This document shows, one piece after another, positions 9,516 to 17,379 of a DNA stretch of 64,000 nt; positions within the stretch are counted from its first letter, which is position 1, and each line of letters starts with the position of its first letter. This stretch comes from Ferrovibrio sp. (GTDB lineage: Bacteria; Pseudomonadota; Alphaproteobacteria; Ferrovibrionales; Ferrovibrionaceae), in contig NZ_JANLJJ010000094.1 in the NCBI RefSeq assembly GCF_029255545.1, positions 1 through 64,000 of the forward strand, in the 5' to 3' direction. The position numbers were made by a program, and so were the translations under genes. The notes beneath the pieces are model-generated. The model was given only the letters and a program-made list of their open reading frames with translations. It did not search any database and was not told where the DNA came from.

Positions 9516-10499
9516 ATGCTTAAGATCCCGACGCTGGCGGCGCTTGGCGCCATCACATTGTTGACCACGCCGTTGCCTGCCGCCGCCCAGGAGATGGCCC
9601 GAAAGCTCCCAATGCCGTCGATCAGCGAACAACTTACGATCCCTCGGTATGACATCGCGGTACTCAACAGTGCCATGTCCTATCTCGAACAGGGCGAAGG
9701 TGAGGTCGTATTGTTTCTGCACGGAAACCCCAGCGCGGCCTATCTGTGGCGAAACGTCATGCCGTTCGTCTCCGAAAATCACCGCGCCATTGCCGTCGAT
9801 CTAATCGGCATGGGTCGTTCGGGTAAGCCGGACATCGCCTACAGCTTCGCCGATCACGCGCGTTATCTGGAGGCCTTTGTCGAGGCGATGGGGCTCGAAC
9901 GATTTACGTTGGTCGGCCACGACTGGGGCGCAGCGCTGGCCTGGGATTTCGCCAGACGCCATCCGGATAAGGTTTTGCGGCTGGCTTTCATGGAGGGTGT
10001 TCTGCCACCGGCTTTCCCGCAACCGTCCTACGAGGCCATGGGGGAGGAAATGGGCGGCATGTTTCGCGCCATGCGCGATCCGGAGCAAGGTCGGCAAATG
10101 ATCATGGAAAATAACATGTTCATCGAACAGATACTGCCGATGATGATCGACCGGCCGCTGGGCGACGCGGCTCGGACGGAATATGGCCTGCCCTATCGCC
10201 AGGCCGAAGACCGTCTGCCCACTTGGACTTGGCCGCGCGAGGTGCCGATCGGGGGCGAGCCGGCCGCGATGGTGACTCTGATGAACCACATTCGGTCCTT
10301 CATGGGGGAGACGAAGATGCCCGTCCTCCTCGCCTATGCCGAACCCGGCGTGCTCGTGCCCCCGGCGGCGGTGCCTTTTTATACAGGTTTGGTTGAAAAT
10401 CTGGAAACTGCCTACGTCGGCAGAGGGCTGCACTTCATCCAGGAAGATCAACCAGTCGCTATCGGCCGTGCGATCGCCGACTGGCTACGCCGGAACTGA
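9516..10499 (+). CDS. Haloalkane dehalogenase (HLD-II-like) with signal peptide
   Basis: A 327-residue alpha/beta hydrolase that would cleave carbon-halogen bonds by water. Residues 1-25 form a signal peptide ending AAAQ. The catalytic set fits subfamily HLD-II: oxyanion/halide motif HGNPSAAYLWRN (N71), nucleophile GHDWG (D136, with halide-binding W137), acid in LAFMEG (E160), and base in GLHFIQED (H306). Most bacterial dehalogenases are cytoplasmic, so export is unusual. AGGAGATTATT precedes the ATG. TetR is divergent upstream. Haloalkane activity itself is inferred. Confidence 0.88.
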   Translation: MLKIPTLAALGAITLLTTPLPAAAQEMARKLPMPSISEQLTIPRYDIAVLNSAMSYLEQGEGEVVLFLHGNPSAAYLWRNVMPFVSENHRAIAVDLIGMGRSGKPDIAYSFADHARYLEAFVEAMGLERFTLVGHDWGAALAWDFARRHPDKVLRLAFMEGVLPPAFPQPSYEAMGEEMGGMFRAMRDPEQGRQMIMENNMFIEQILPMMIDRPLGDAARTEYGLPYRQAEDRLPTWTWPREVPIGGEPAAMVTLMNHIRSFMGETKMPVLLAYAEPGVLVPPAAVPFYTGLVENLETAYVGRGLHFIQEDQPVAIGRAIADWLRRN

Positions 10500-10525
10500 A
10501 TCTTATCGTCGCCCCACCTCTCTCT

Positions 10526-10566
10526 GCGTGGTCGGCCTTGGACGTCTGCATCAAGGCCGACCACGC
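10526..10566. terminator. Hairpin after the dehalogenase gene, at the repeat junction
   Basis: A perfect 14-bp inverted repeat (10526-10539 with 10553-10566) surrounds a 13-base loop, 26 bases past the dehalogenase stop. There is no T-run, so it is at best a weak intrinsic terminator. Its right arm runs into the first nine bases of the duplicated tautomerase segment. Confidence 0.5.
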
Positions 10567-10907
10567 AGCCGATCTATCGGATCGTCCCGTCGGTGCCCGA
10601 GGGGCAGTATACCGACGCGGCGCGCCAGGGCCTGGTCCGGCAGGTGACCGAGGCGGTTGCCCGCGCGGAAGGCGCGCCGGTCGAAGCGGTGGGCGGCCGC
10701 GTATGGGTCTTCCCGACCGAAATCTTCGATGGCGGCTGGGGCAGCCGCGGCGTGATCCGGACCCTGCCCGACATCATGGAGTATTTCGGCGGCGAGGCCC
10801 TGCGCCTGGTCGGGGAAAAACGGCTGGCCGCCAAGCGCCAGCGCGACCTTGCCGCCATGCTCGAAACCGCCCTCGCGGCCGTGCGGGCGGAAACCGACGC
10901 CGCATAG
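10558..10907 (+). pseudogene. Decapitated tautomerase copy
   Basis: This is the duplicate of bases 5249-5598: the tautomerase reading frame from TTQPIYRIVPSV onward to its stop. The N-terminal third, including the catalytic Pro1, is absent, so it cannot be an active tautomerase. An in-frame open stretch from 10593 would give 104 residues but has no ribosome site that I can see. Confidence 0.9.
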
Positions 10908-10920
10908 ACGGCCCGCGTCC
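10558..10920 (+). repeat. Direct repeat, copy 2 (363 bp)
   Basis: Near-identical to 5249-5611 (one difference seen, at 10574). Downstream of this copy the sequence continues into a GC-rich hairpin and tRNA-Gly. That looks like the original downstream flank of the tautomerase gene. Confidence 0.95.
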
Positions 10921-10934
10921 AGTCGCCGCAGGCA

Positions 10935-10966
10935 GGCGGGCGCGGCGCAGGCGATCCGCGCCCGCC
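10935..10966. terminator. GC-rich hairpin
   Basis: Perfect 11-bp arms GGCGGGCGCGG and CCGCGCCCGCC surround a 10-base loop. No T-run follows on either strand. The position suggests the original terminator of the tautomerase gene. Confidence 0.45.
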
Positions 10967-11025
10967 CGCTGGGTGAGCCGCCCGTTGAAACGGCCAGCCG
11001 GCTTCGCTATGGTCGGCCCCGGAAC

Positions 11026-11099
11026 GCGGGTGTAGCTCAATGGTAGAGCAGAAGCTTCCCAAGCTTACGACGGGGGTTCGATTCCCCTCACCCGCTCCA
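11026..11099 (+). tRNA. tRNA-Gly (CCC anticodon)
   Basis: A full cloverleaf can be drawn: acceptor GCGGGTG/CACCCGC, D-arm GCTC-AATGGTA-GAGC, anticodon loop TTCCCAA with anticodon CCC, T-arm GGGGG-TTCGATT-CCCCT, discriminator T and an encoded CCA. The outermost anticodon-stem pair is a mismatch. An integrase gene starts 76 bases downstream, which marks the 3' end of this tRNA as the probable attachment site. Confidence 0.95.
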
Positions 11100-11136
11100 G
11101 CGCTTAGGCCCCGACGATCGAGCCTCTTGGGACTAT

Positions 11137-11177
11137 ATGGGACACTGCAGGTAAAAACCGCAGTTGAAATGTCCCAT
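11137..11177. promoter_or_regulatory. Nested inverted repeat upstream of integrase
   Basis: ATGGGACA (11137) and TGTCCCAT (11170) form perfect outer arms, with CTGC...GCAG nested inside. The right arm includes the start codon of the integrase. It may be a regulator or recombinase arm site. Confidence 0.35.
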
Positions 11178-12309
11178 GTCGACGATCGAAAAACGCAGAA
11201 ACGGCCAGTACCGCGCCAAGGTGCGGCGGTACGGCATTAACCAGACCAGAACCTTCAAAACTCGCCGCGCGGCAGAGGATTGGGCAAACCAGATTGAAGG
11301 GCGAGCCTTGAACGGCGAGGCCCCGACTCGGCGGCTAAACACGCCCACGCTGGAAGTGGCGATTGAGTGGTTCCTTGATCGCGTCGCCCCTCGTAATCCG
11401 GACCAGCCGCTCAAGCGACGCGGGCCGACCCAGCATGCACGCAATCAGATTGTGCATGGCAATTATTGGCTCGGTACGATTTTCGCCGAACAGTCGCTAC
11501 ATTCCATTTCAAAGGCAAATCTAGACGAGTGGCGACGCGCTGCGCTCGATGAGGACAGCCGGGATCCGGGTGAGATCATTGGCCCCGATGCTGAGTTCGG
11601 CCCTCAAACGGCCATTCACCGGTTGAACTTCCTTTCGCGCGTCTACAATGTCTGGGCCGATCTGAACAAGGTGCAGATCGTCAATCCCGTTGGCCCAGGC
11701 CTCCGGCCACGGATGCCTAAGCACCGTACGCGGCGCTTACTCCCCGACGAAGAGCAGCGTCTTTTCGTAGCCTGCAGTGCCTCCGGCAGCGTCTGGCTCC
11801 GGCCAATGGTTGAATTTGCCCTCGGCACAGCCATGCGCCAAGGCGAAATTCTGAGGCTTACCTGGCGCCACGTGAACTTCGACCAAGCAACAGCTTTTCT
11901 GGCGCAGACAAAGAATGGAGAAGAAAGAACCGTGCCGCTATTTCCGTCAATGGTCGACTTGCTGTCTCGCCAACTTCCTCACGGCACTAAGAAAGCGTTC
12001 ATTCCCGCCGAACTAACCGACCAAGCAGTATTCCCACCGAAAACGGGGCGTGGGGTCACACATGCCTTTGCCAAAGCCTGCATGGCCGCCAAGTTGACAG
12101 ACCTCCACTTCCACGACCTACGCCACGAGGCAACCTCCAGACTCTTCGAGCACACAGACCTTCGCGACCTCGAAATCGCCATGATTACTGGTCACCGCTC
12201 ACTGGAAATGCTTGACCGCTACAAGCACCTCAGGGCGAACCGCCTCTCCACACGTATGAAGACGATGGACACTTCGAGGGTCGACCGGAAGATTACGGAC
12301 GCCGCGTGA
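11176..12309 (+). CDS. Tyrosine recombinase / integrase
   Basis: A 377-residue phage-type integrase that recombines an element into a tRNA gene. The catalytic residues are visible in order: Arg in GTAMRQGEILRL (about 220), HDLRHE (about 313-318), GHRS (about 338) and the nucleophile Tyr in MLDRYKHL (about 348). The N-terminus IEKRRNGQYRAKVRRYG resembles an arm-type DNA-binding domain. It lies directly downstream of tRNA-Gly and converges with the relaxase gene, overlapping it by 17 bases. Confidence 0.93.
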   Translation: MSTIEKRRNGQYRAKVRRYGINQTRTFKTRRAAEDWANQIEGRALNGEAPTRRLNTPTLEVAIEWFLDRVAPRNPDQPLKRRGPTQHARNQIVHGNYWLGTIFAEQSLHSISKANLDEWRRAALDEDSRDPGEIIGPDAEFGPQTAIHRLNFLSRVYNVWADLNKVQIVNPVGPGLRPRMPKHRTRRLLPDEEQRLFVACSASGSVWLRPMVEFALGTAMRQGEILRLTWRHVNFDQATAFLAQTKNGEERTVPLFPSMVDLLSRQLPHGTKKAFIPAELTDQAVFPPKTGRGVTHAFAKACMAAKLTDLHFHDLRHEATSRLFEHTDLRDLEIAMITGHRSLEMLDRYKHLRANRLSTRMKTMDTSRVDRKITDAA

Positions 12310-14032
12310 GATTGACACTTCGAATCTCAGCTCCCTCTAGGATCTCTGATAACGCCGCTTCCTTGTGCACAAGGCCACAGGCCCTAAGGTGTTCGAGACC
12401 ACGACGGATACGATCTCTGAGGGCCGCCCCTTCACTGGCGTCCGAATGAAGATGTTCGAGTCCTGCCCGGCCTTCCTGTACTACCTGTCGTAGTTCCGCA
12501 TTTGCTTTCGGTAGCATTCCGGCGAGAGCGGTCTCCACAGCCCTCTTTACAGAGGCATTTGTTTCATCTGCCGCGTTGGGAAGAGACGAAAGGGCCAGAA
12601 TGGCATCGACCAGATCCTCAGCATCCCAATGTTCCAGCGCCGGTATACCCGAATTCCGTCCGGGATGAATGACTTCCGTCACGGGCGGCCCGACCACTTC
12701 TGCCTTGGGCGTAGTGTTCCGCTTGGTCACCCTGAGCAAGAACCGTGGCACTGCAACTCCTTCATTCCTTACCTGCTCAACCGGCATTTCGCTCGTCTGA
12801 TCGGAAGCAGGTGCAGCCGCGACCTGACCACCCGCAGTCTGCAAGCGCTGAAGCGAGGATTGTAGGTCATCAGGATCAAGTTGGCCGATCGTGCGCTCCA
12901 GAACCGCTGCTTCAACCTTATCGGTGAATTCGTCCAGCTCACCTATGTACGTGTCTTTTAGGATTAACCGGACTTTTTCATCAATCTCCCGGTCGATTTG
13001 GCCACGTCGATCATTGCTCATGCCTCGGACTGGCGGAAGCAAATACATCCACTTTTCCAGGCGCGCCTGCCAAAATCTGACCGGCCCGCCGCGATCACGA
13101 ATTTTCGCATGACGGGTGAATAATGTTGCGAGGCGCCGCCGACGTGAACTTGTAGAATCCCACCCACGCCGATCTAAATACTGCTGAATTCGCCTCGATC
13201 GTCGCGAGAACTCAAGCTCCACCGGGGCAATGTCTTCGATCACTACAGCGCCAGGCATCCGCTTGCTGATACGCGGGTACGGCACCACTAAAAAACCTGC
13301 GGCGCACATTAACTTTGCCAAATATGAGCGGAACCAGAGCCCTGCGTCTTTCGCGCGACGAATAAACTTGCTGGCATCGAGCGCCCGATATTTTCCATCC
13401 CCACATTTCACCGTGTTCATCAGATAGATATGGGTGTGTAGTTGCGGGTCTCCCGCCTCCTGCATGTCATCAACGTTCTCAAACGGGCGCGCATCAAAGT
13501 GGGTGAACGCAGCCGCCAAGATTTCACCCCCCTTATGCTTTACCTTTCCGCTACGGCCCGAACGACTGGAAACCAACTGATCCCGGAAGCGGTGTAGCGT
13601 CTTTTCGACGGCTAAATCCTGCATCCGCCGTATGTTTTCTATACTTGCAAGGTCGCGCCGAACCATAGCGGCGGCAAGCAGCAAGGATAGGCATTTCGGC
13701 GCAGAAAACGTCAGGTCGAATGCCTGCACCGGGAAGGATTGCTTTCCGGTCCGCGTCCCTCGTACAGCGGGAAGGCACCTTAGTTTCCGTCCATCAGGCA
13801 GCATGCCGGCATATACCGGTCGAAATTCCATCTCGAAATCCAGTGTCGTACCGATCTTTACTCCGAAATCCCTTTCCACATCAGGTGACGTGGAAAACCA
13901 GGTTGCCGTTGGCTCCGCTCCTAAAAATGGAAACGGCTCTCCCTCGCTGCGCCCTCTTATGAGCCATTCATCCTGACTTCGATATTCTTCCTCCGGATAT
14001 TGCGGAGATCGAGTCTTTGAAATTGTCAGCAT
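12293..14032 (-). CDS. MobF (TrwC-like) relaxase without helicase domain
   Basis: A 579-residue DNA relaxase that would nick oriT and lead conjugative transfer. The N-terminus has a tyrosine pair (Y12, Y17 in SPQYPEEEYRS). The TrwC signature FDLTFSAPKCLSLLLAA lies at about 105, and the histidine metal triad region DPQLHTHIYLMN at about 195. TrwC proteins normally continue into a helicase of about 600 residues; here no Walker motifs are seen and the C-terminal half is unlike it. The start MLTISK at 14032 has GAGG upstream. Confidence 0.82.
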   Translation of the reverse strand: MLTISKTRSPQYPEEEYRSQDEWLIRGRSEGEPFPFLGAEPTATWFSTSPDVERDFGVKIGTTLDFEMEFRPVYAGMLPDGRKLRCLPAVRGTRTGKQSFPVQAFDLTFSAPKCLSLLLAAAMVRRDLASIENIRRMQDLAVEKTLHRFRDQLVSSRSGRSGKVKHKGGEILAAAFTHFDARPFENVDDMQEAGDPQLHTHIYLMNTVKCGDGKYRALDASKFIRRAKDAGLWFRSYLAKLMCAAGFLVVPYPRISKRMPGAVVIEDIAPVELEFSRRSRRIQQYLDRRGWDSTSSRRRRLATLFTRHAKIRDRGGPVRFWQARLEKWMYLLPPVRGMSNDRRGQIDREIDEKVRLILKDTYIGELDEFTDKVEAAVLERTIGQLDPDDLQSSLQRLQTAGGQVAAAPASDQTSEMPVEQVRNEGVAVPRFLLRVTKRNTTPKAEVVGPPVTEVIHPGRNSGIPALEHWDAEDLVDAILALSSLPNAADETNASVKRAVETALAGMLPKANAELRQVVQEGRAGLEHLHSDASEGAALRDRIRRGLEHLRACGLVHKEAALSEILEGAEIRSVNLTRRP

Positions 14033-14137
14033 AAAACCTCGATTCAAAAAAACGAAAATCCAAAAAAGTTCGTGCGCGCCACCGCTCACCGCCTTCACTT
14101 AACGTACTAAGAAAATCTGCAACGCTCAAACCAGATC

Positions 14138-14200
14138 ACACACCAATCGCCCCACCTCCCAGACAAACTAGCCATTGGTGCATTGGTGTAAGCGATTGAA
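14138..14200. other. Candidate oriT / promoter region upstream of the relaxase
   Basis: The 433 bases between the relaxase start and the gene at 14466 contain clustered repeats: ACACCAAT (14140) with ATTGGTGT (14182), CAATCGC (14144-14150) with GCGATTG (14192-14198), and a direct repeat of ATTGGTG (14174 and 14182). Relaxase oriT sites commonly sit here with such symmetry. No nick site can be assigned. The rest of the gap is AT-rich with no gene seen. Confidence 0.35.
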
Positions 14201-14465
14201 TGGGAAAAGCAGCGTGCGAGGCCGCGCAAGGACGCTGCATTCCGCGACTTGCATTGTGCCGCAGCACTTCACAAACAGATGAGACAAATAGAGCTCAATC
14301 AGAAACAGGAATTTATATTGATTAAAACTTATTGGGGCAGCGTCTAGTTATGCAACAGTCAATACATCTAGAGCTTTTTTATCTTCTCTTATCCGAAACA
14401 GTCTTGTTGTTCGTTGCACGTTTTTCGACAACCTTAGAGTTCAGGAACTCGGAAGGAGGGACACT

Positions 14466-14858
14466 ATGGATCTCGAACACAGACATCTTAGCGTACGCAT
14501 CACCCAGTCATTCGACGTCGAGAATTTTGGGACAGAGTTTGCTGAATATACTGCCGGTTTGAAGCCAACACGCGCGCTTCTCTTTAGGCTTCTCGATCTT
14601 GTCCGCCCCGCGATCTCGCGCGCCATTCGCAATGGCGCGTCCCTAAAGGAAATTACAAAAGGCCTGCAGGATCGGGGCATTCTGGTATCGGTACGGCAGG
14701 TGAAAATTTATGTGGATTTGCGCGTGAGGAAATCACCGATGGCCAAGCAGCCTTCGCGAGCCAAATCAGGTCGCGCAAAACCGAAGCAAACACCCCCTTC
14801 AGCGCAGGTTCAGTCCACTGTGCCTGGCGAAAAGCAAGTACGCATCGAGCGGATGTAA
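14466..14858 (+). CDS. Putative mobilization accessory protein
   Basis: A 130-residue protein divergent from the relaxase, preceded by GGAAGGAGGGACACT, an excellent ribosome site. Residues about 36-92 look helical with an HTH-like stretch (AISRAIRNGASLKEITKGLQDRGILVSVRQVKIYVDLRV). The C-terminus is basic and low in complexity (KQPSRAKSGRAKPKQ). Layout and basic tail suggest a DNA-binding partner of the relaxosome, but I do not recognise a named family. Confidence 0.6.
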   Translation: MDLEHRHLSVRITQSFDVENFGTEFAEYTAGLKPTRALLFRLLDLVRPAISRAIRNGASLKEITKGLQDRGILVSVRQVKIYVDLRVRKSPMAKQPSRAKSGRAKPKQTPPSAQVQSTVPGEKQVRIERM

Positions 14859-14864
14859 TCCCCC

Positions 14865-15338
14865 ATGACTAGGACGGCCGAAGAATCGAACCAACAACAG
14901 CGGCACGCAGAATGTGCTGCGAATGCGGTTGGTGGTCTTCGGCCGACCGACGTCTTGGATTTTGTGGGGATTATAACGGAGTTAAAGAATGCCCTTGCTG
15001 ATGTTCACGCAAGGTATGCGCGTTCCGAAGCGCAGAAATTCCAGAGATATCTGACTATCCAGGGCGCTGCTAAATACCTCAGTGTTTCACCAAGCTGGTT
15101 GAACAGAGCTAAAGCCAAGGGCGAGGGCCCATCCTGGATTTCGTTGGGTGATTTATCTGGTAGTCCAATTCGATATGACGTTCAGGATCTTGATTTGTGG
15201 ATGCGGTCGCGTCGTACGGATTCGGGTAGTGCGTCCACCTCATTCTCCCGCTCTTTAAAACAATCTTCCGGTAGCTGGCGCTCGCGAACAGCAAAAATCG
15301 AGCGGTTTAAGCGTCTCCCGCAGGAGAAATCGGCTTAA
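14865..15338 (+). CDS. Helix-turn-helix (excisionase/AlpA-like) protein
   Basis: A 157-residue protein. Residues about 60-115 hold an excisionase-type HTH: QRYLTIQGAAKYLSVSPSWLNRAKAKGEGPSWISLG, then PIRYDVQDLDLWMRSRR. Such proteins direct excision or regulate integrative elements. The C-terminal tail is basic and serine-rich. It follows the accessory gene by 6 bases and is probably co-transcribed with it. Confidence 0.7.
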   Translation: MTRTAEESNQQQRHAECAANAVGGLRPTDVLDFVGIITELKNALADVHARYARSEAQKFQRYLTIQGAAKYLSVSPSWLNRAKAKGEGPSWISLGDLSGSPIRYDVQDLDLWMRSRRTDSGSASTSFSRSLKQSSGSWRSRTAKIERFKRLPQEKSA

Positions 15339-15465
15339 CACCCCGAGCTCTGGAGAAACCAGCTGAAGGCGTCGACGTGAATGAGCCCTGAGAAGTTCAC
15401 GGTCGAGTCGAGTCCACTGAAACTGTTGTCTTTTAACGCAGAGTTGGGGGAACCGTCTGACGCGG

Positions 15466-15660
15466 TTGCAGACAATTCAACTACCGGACCACCTATTCAA
15501 TTTAATTGATGGCTTAATCCGGACTGCGCGGCACTTCAGTTTCGAAGGGGTTCTTGGCGCCGCCTTGGAACGTTATCGCGATGATATCGTCGCTGAAATG
15601 TGTTTGGCAGCCAAGATTGAGGCCGGTAATGCCGATATATACACAGCGTTTACTAGCCAA
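15466..15660 (+). pseudogene. Possible truncated short gene
   Basis: An open frame from a TTG reads QTIQLPDHLFNLIDGLIRTARHFSFEGVLGAALERYRDDIVAEM, which looks like real protein (amphipathic helices, antitoxin-like). It remains open past 15660, but there it lies antisense to a better-supported gene and reads as shadow. A gene cut by a recombination join near 15660 is one explanation. The 15339-15465 stretch before it shows nothing else. Confidence 0.25.
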
Positions 15661-15661
15661 T

Positions 15662-16462
15662 TTACCTTACACCCCACCCAAACAGCGGTAATCCTCCGCC
15701 TAGAGACTGCGATCCATCCCCATATTCCGGCCGCTGGAACTGCCGCCTCATGTGGTCGATTCGGCCCGCAATCAGGTGGTATTCCTTTTCGACGCTCATA
15801 TCAGCGCGCCGCACATGAATTCCGGCCTCGACTGTGCTCATGCCGAACGCATCCTCGGCAAAGGCATGCGCCTTCCTGCGATCTGTCCTGGCCACCAGCC
15901 ATGAGAAATGCCAGTTGATGCCAGCCAGCAGCTGGGCCAGTCGAACACAGCGGCGCGCTGTGAACGTATTCCCCCGCATATCCTCGCTACGCCAGCCACA
16001 AGAGTACACGGCGGCGCAGTGCGCGATGGTGTCAGCAAGAGGTGCATTGACCCGCACTATGACCTGGTCGGTCACCAGACCGGCATATTCGCCGTAAAAG
16101 AAGCGGCCGCTCTCATGCATTTCCTTGAGTGAACCGTCCAGCCAAATCCAACGCATGGCCGATATCTGGGCGATGCCGTCGGAACTCTCTGCAATGACCA
16201 ATAGGCTACGCTCTGGCACAGAGTCGTGTGGCCACCATCTGGGATTCAGGTTCCTCGCGAGGTTCCAGCCCTGCTTTTGATAAAGTGCAGCGAAACTCTC
16301 CAAGTCGTGCCAGACACAGACACGCAGGCCGACCTTCTCCAGGTCTTCTAGCAAGTGCAGAGCATTCGCTCGCGCTTGACTACGTTCGGATGGTGGCAAG
16401 GCTGTTCCATCCAGCCAGTCTGCTACGTCCGGGCCGTACCTGCCGATGAAGGCAGCCGTCAT
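15662..16462 (-). CDS. Hypothetical protein
   Basis: A 266-residue soluble protein that I do not recognise. It is rich in Trp and acidic/basic pairs, with segments such as LLEDLEKVGLRVCVWHDLESFAALYQKQGWNLA and LLAGINWHFSWLVARTDRRKAHAFAEDAFGMSTVEAGIHV. The middle part is faintly reminiscent of a GNAT acyltransferase, but no acetyl-CoA loop is clear. It lies 12 bases after the gene at 16475-17230 and is probably co-transcribed with it. Confidence 0.65.
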   Translation of the reverse strand: MTAAFIGRYGPDVADWLDGTALPPSERSQARANALHLLEDLEKVGLRVCVWHDLESFAALYQKQGWNLARNLNPRWWPHDSVPERSLLVIAESSDGIAQISAMRWIWLDGSLKEMHESGRFFYGEYAGLVTDQVIVRVNAPLADTIAHCAAVYSCGWRSEDMRGNTFTARRCVRLAQLLAGINWHFSWLVARTDRRKAHAFAEDAFGMSTVEAGIHVRRADMSVEKEYHLIAGRIDHMRRQFQRPEYGDGSQSLGGGLPLFGWGVR

Positions 16463-16474
16463 GACGATCGGCCT

Positions 16475-17230
16475 TTAATCGACCCAGTAGCGCGGGCTGA
16501 GCTTACGCTTGAATGGGAAAAGCAGCGCCTGTCCATCGCGGGCGACGCCGAGCCGCCAGTAGTGGTCTTCCTGCCCGCCGTTGGCCGTGCTCTGCCATCT
16601 GCAGCGGTTGTGGAACAGCGTCACTCCATCTTCCGCGGTTCGGAGTATTTGGCCCCGCATCATGGCGCCATAGGTGCGATCCTTACGGTCACCGGCATCC
16701 CTGTTCAAAAGGCTGACATCGACCGGAAGCAGCTGACCGACCCGCAAAAGTGCAACCTTATCGGCATCCACATGAAACAAGGTGGTTTCGGCTTCGAGCT
16801 GCAGCTTGAACATCAGGTCGATGAGGTTCTCGCCTGTCCGCCAGGCCTTGAACAAGCGGGCGGCCCGCAGGTCACCGAGGATACCTTCTTCGACAAGCTC
16901 GACTGGCAAAGGCTCACCAGACCACCGCACTTCTGGAGCTAGCCCGTAGATGATGGCGGACTTGAAGCCTGGAACTCCAAGGCTGGCGAAATATAGGTCT
17001 AGGCGCTCGATGGTAAGGACGTCGATGCGGCCTGAAGTACCCCACTTTTCCAAGGTTGCGCGGGTTTTTCCCGACGCTTTATAGACGGCTTCCCTTGGCT
17101 GGCCAGAGAGATGAATGAAGCGTTCCAGAGCTTCGAGGAAGTCTCGGCCAATTTCGGCGGCCACCTCTGGACAAGCAACATCAAAAGGTGCTGTAGCGCT
17201 GAGCGCCAGTTCACTGCCTCTGGAAACCAT
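16475..17230 (-). CDS. Hypothetical protein, possible regulator
   Basis: A 251-residue protein starting MVSRGSELALSATAPFDVACPEVAAEIGRDFLEALERFI. The frame is open further upstream to 17461, but that would run into the divergent TetR gene, so I prefer the ATG at 17230. Residues about 45-85 (QPREAVYKASGKTRATLEKWGTSGRIDVLTIERLDLYFASLG) could form an HTH. The C-terminal 90 residues (LLPVDVSLLNRDAGDR to SPRYWVD) look like a PAS-type sensor fold. Function unknown. Confidence 0.6.
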   Translation of the reverse strand: MVSRGSELALSATAPFDVACPEVAAEIGRDFLEALERFIHLSGQPREAVYKASGKTRATLEKWGTSGRIDVLTIERLDLYFASLGVPGFKSAIIYGLAPEVRWSGEPLPVELVEEGILGDLRAARLFKAWRTGENLIDLMFKLQLEAETTLFHVDADKVALLRVGQLLPVDVSLLNRDAGDRKDRTYGAMMRGQILRTAEDGVTLFHNRCRWQSTANGGQEDHYWRLGVARDGQALLFPFKRKLSPRYWVD

Positions 17231-17379
17231 TCTCGTGCCCCAGCACAGCCGGGGGCGTGAGACAACGAATTTCTCACCACAGAAGCTACTGGTTTTTATC
17301 GCCAGCCTACAACTTCGTAAAGTCATGGTGGCAAGCTCTTCAAGCAATTTTGGCACCACGGATGATTTTCGGTCAACAG

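Larger units (their letters stand above)
5612..10557. mobile_element. Accessory segment bounded by 363-bp direct repeats
   Basis: This 4.9-kb block lies between the two tautomerase repeats. Its genes read less GC-biased than the flanks: an inner-membrane protein, SRPBCC/ArsR pair, TfoX, Tag-type glycosylase, TetR, DUF1330 and a haloalkane dehalogenase. No transposase or integrase is inside. Insertion accompanied by duplication of the target, or a tandem duplication later filled, would both give this layout. The boundaries are clear; the mechanism is not. Confidence 0.65.
11090..16462. mobile_element. Left part of a tRNA-Gly-integrated mobilizable element
   Basis: tRNA-Gly, an adjacent tyrosine integrase, a MobF relaxase, an accessory DNA-binding-type gene and an excisionase-like HTH gene are a standard integrative mobilizable element set. 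No type IV secretion genes are seen, so transfer would need a helper. I found no second copy of the tRNA 3' end in the window, so the right border is unknown; the downstream catabolic genes may be cargo. The end coordinate given is only the last gene I would assign with some comfort. Confidence 0.55.

Noticed and set aside
15661..15918. 3' continuation of the open frame starting at 15466
   Set aside because: This part is antisense to the gene at 15662-16462 and reads as low-complexity Arg/Ser/Pro; only the first 65 codons look protein-like.
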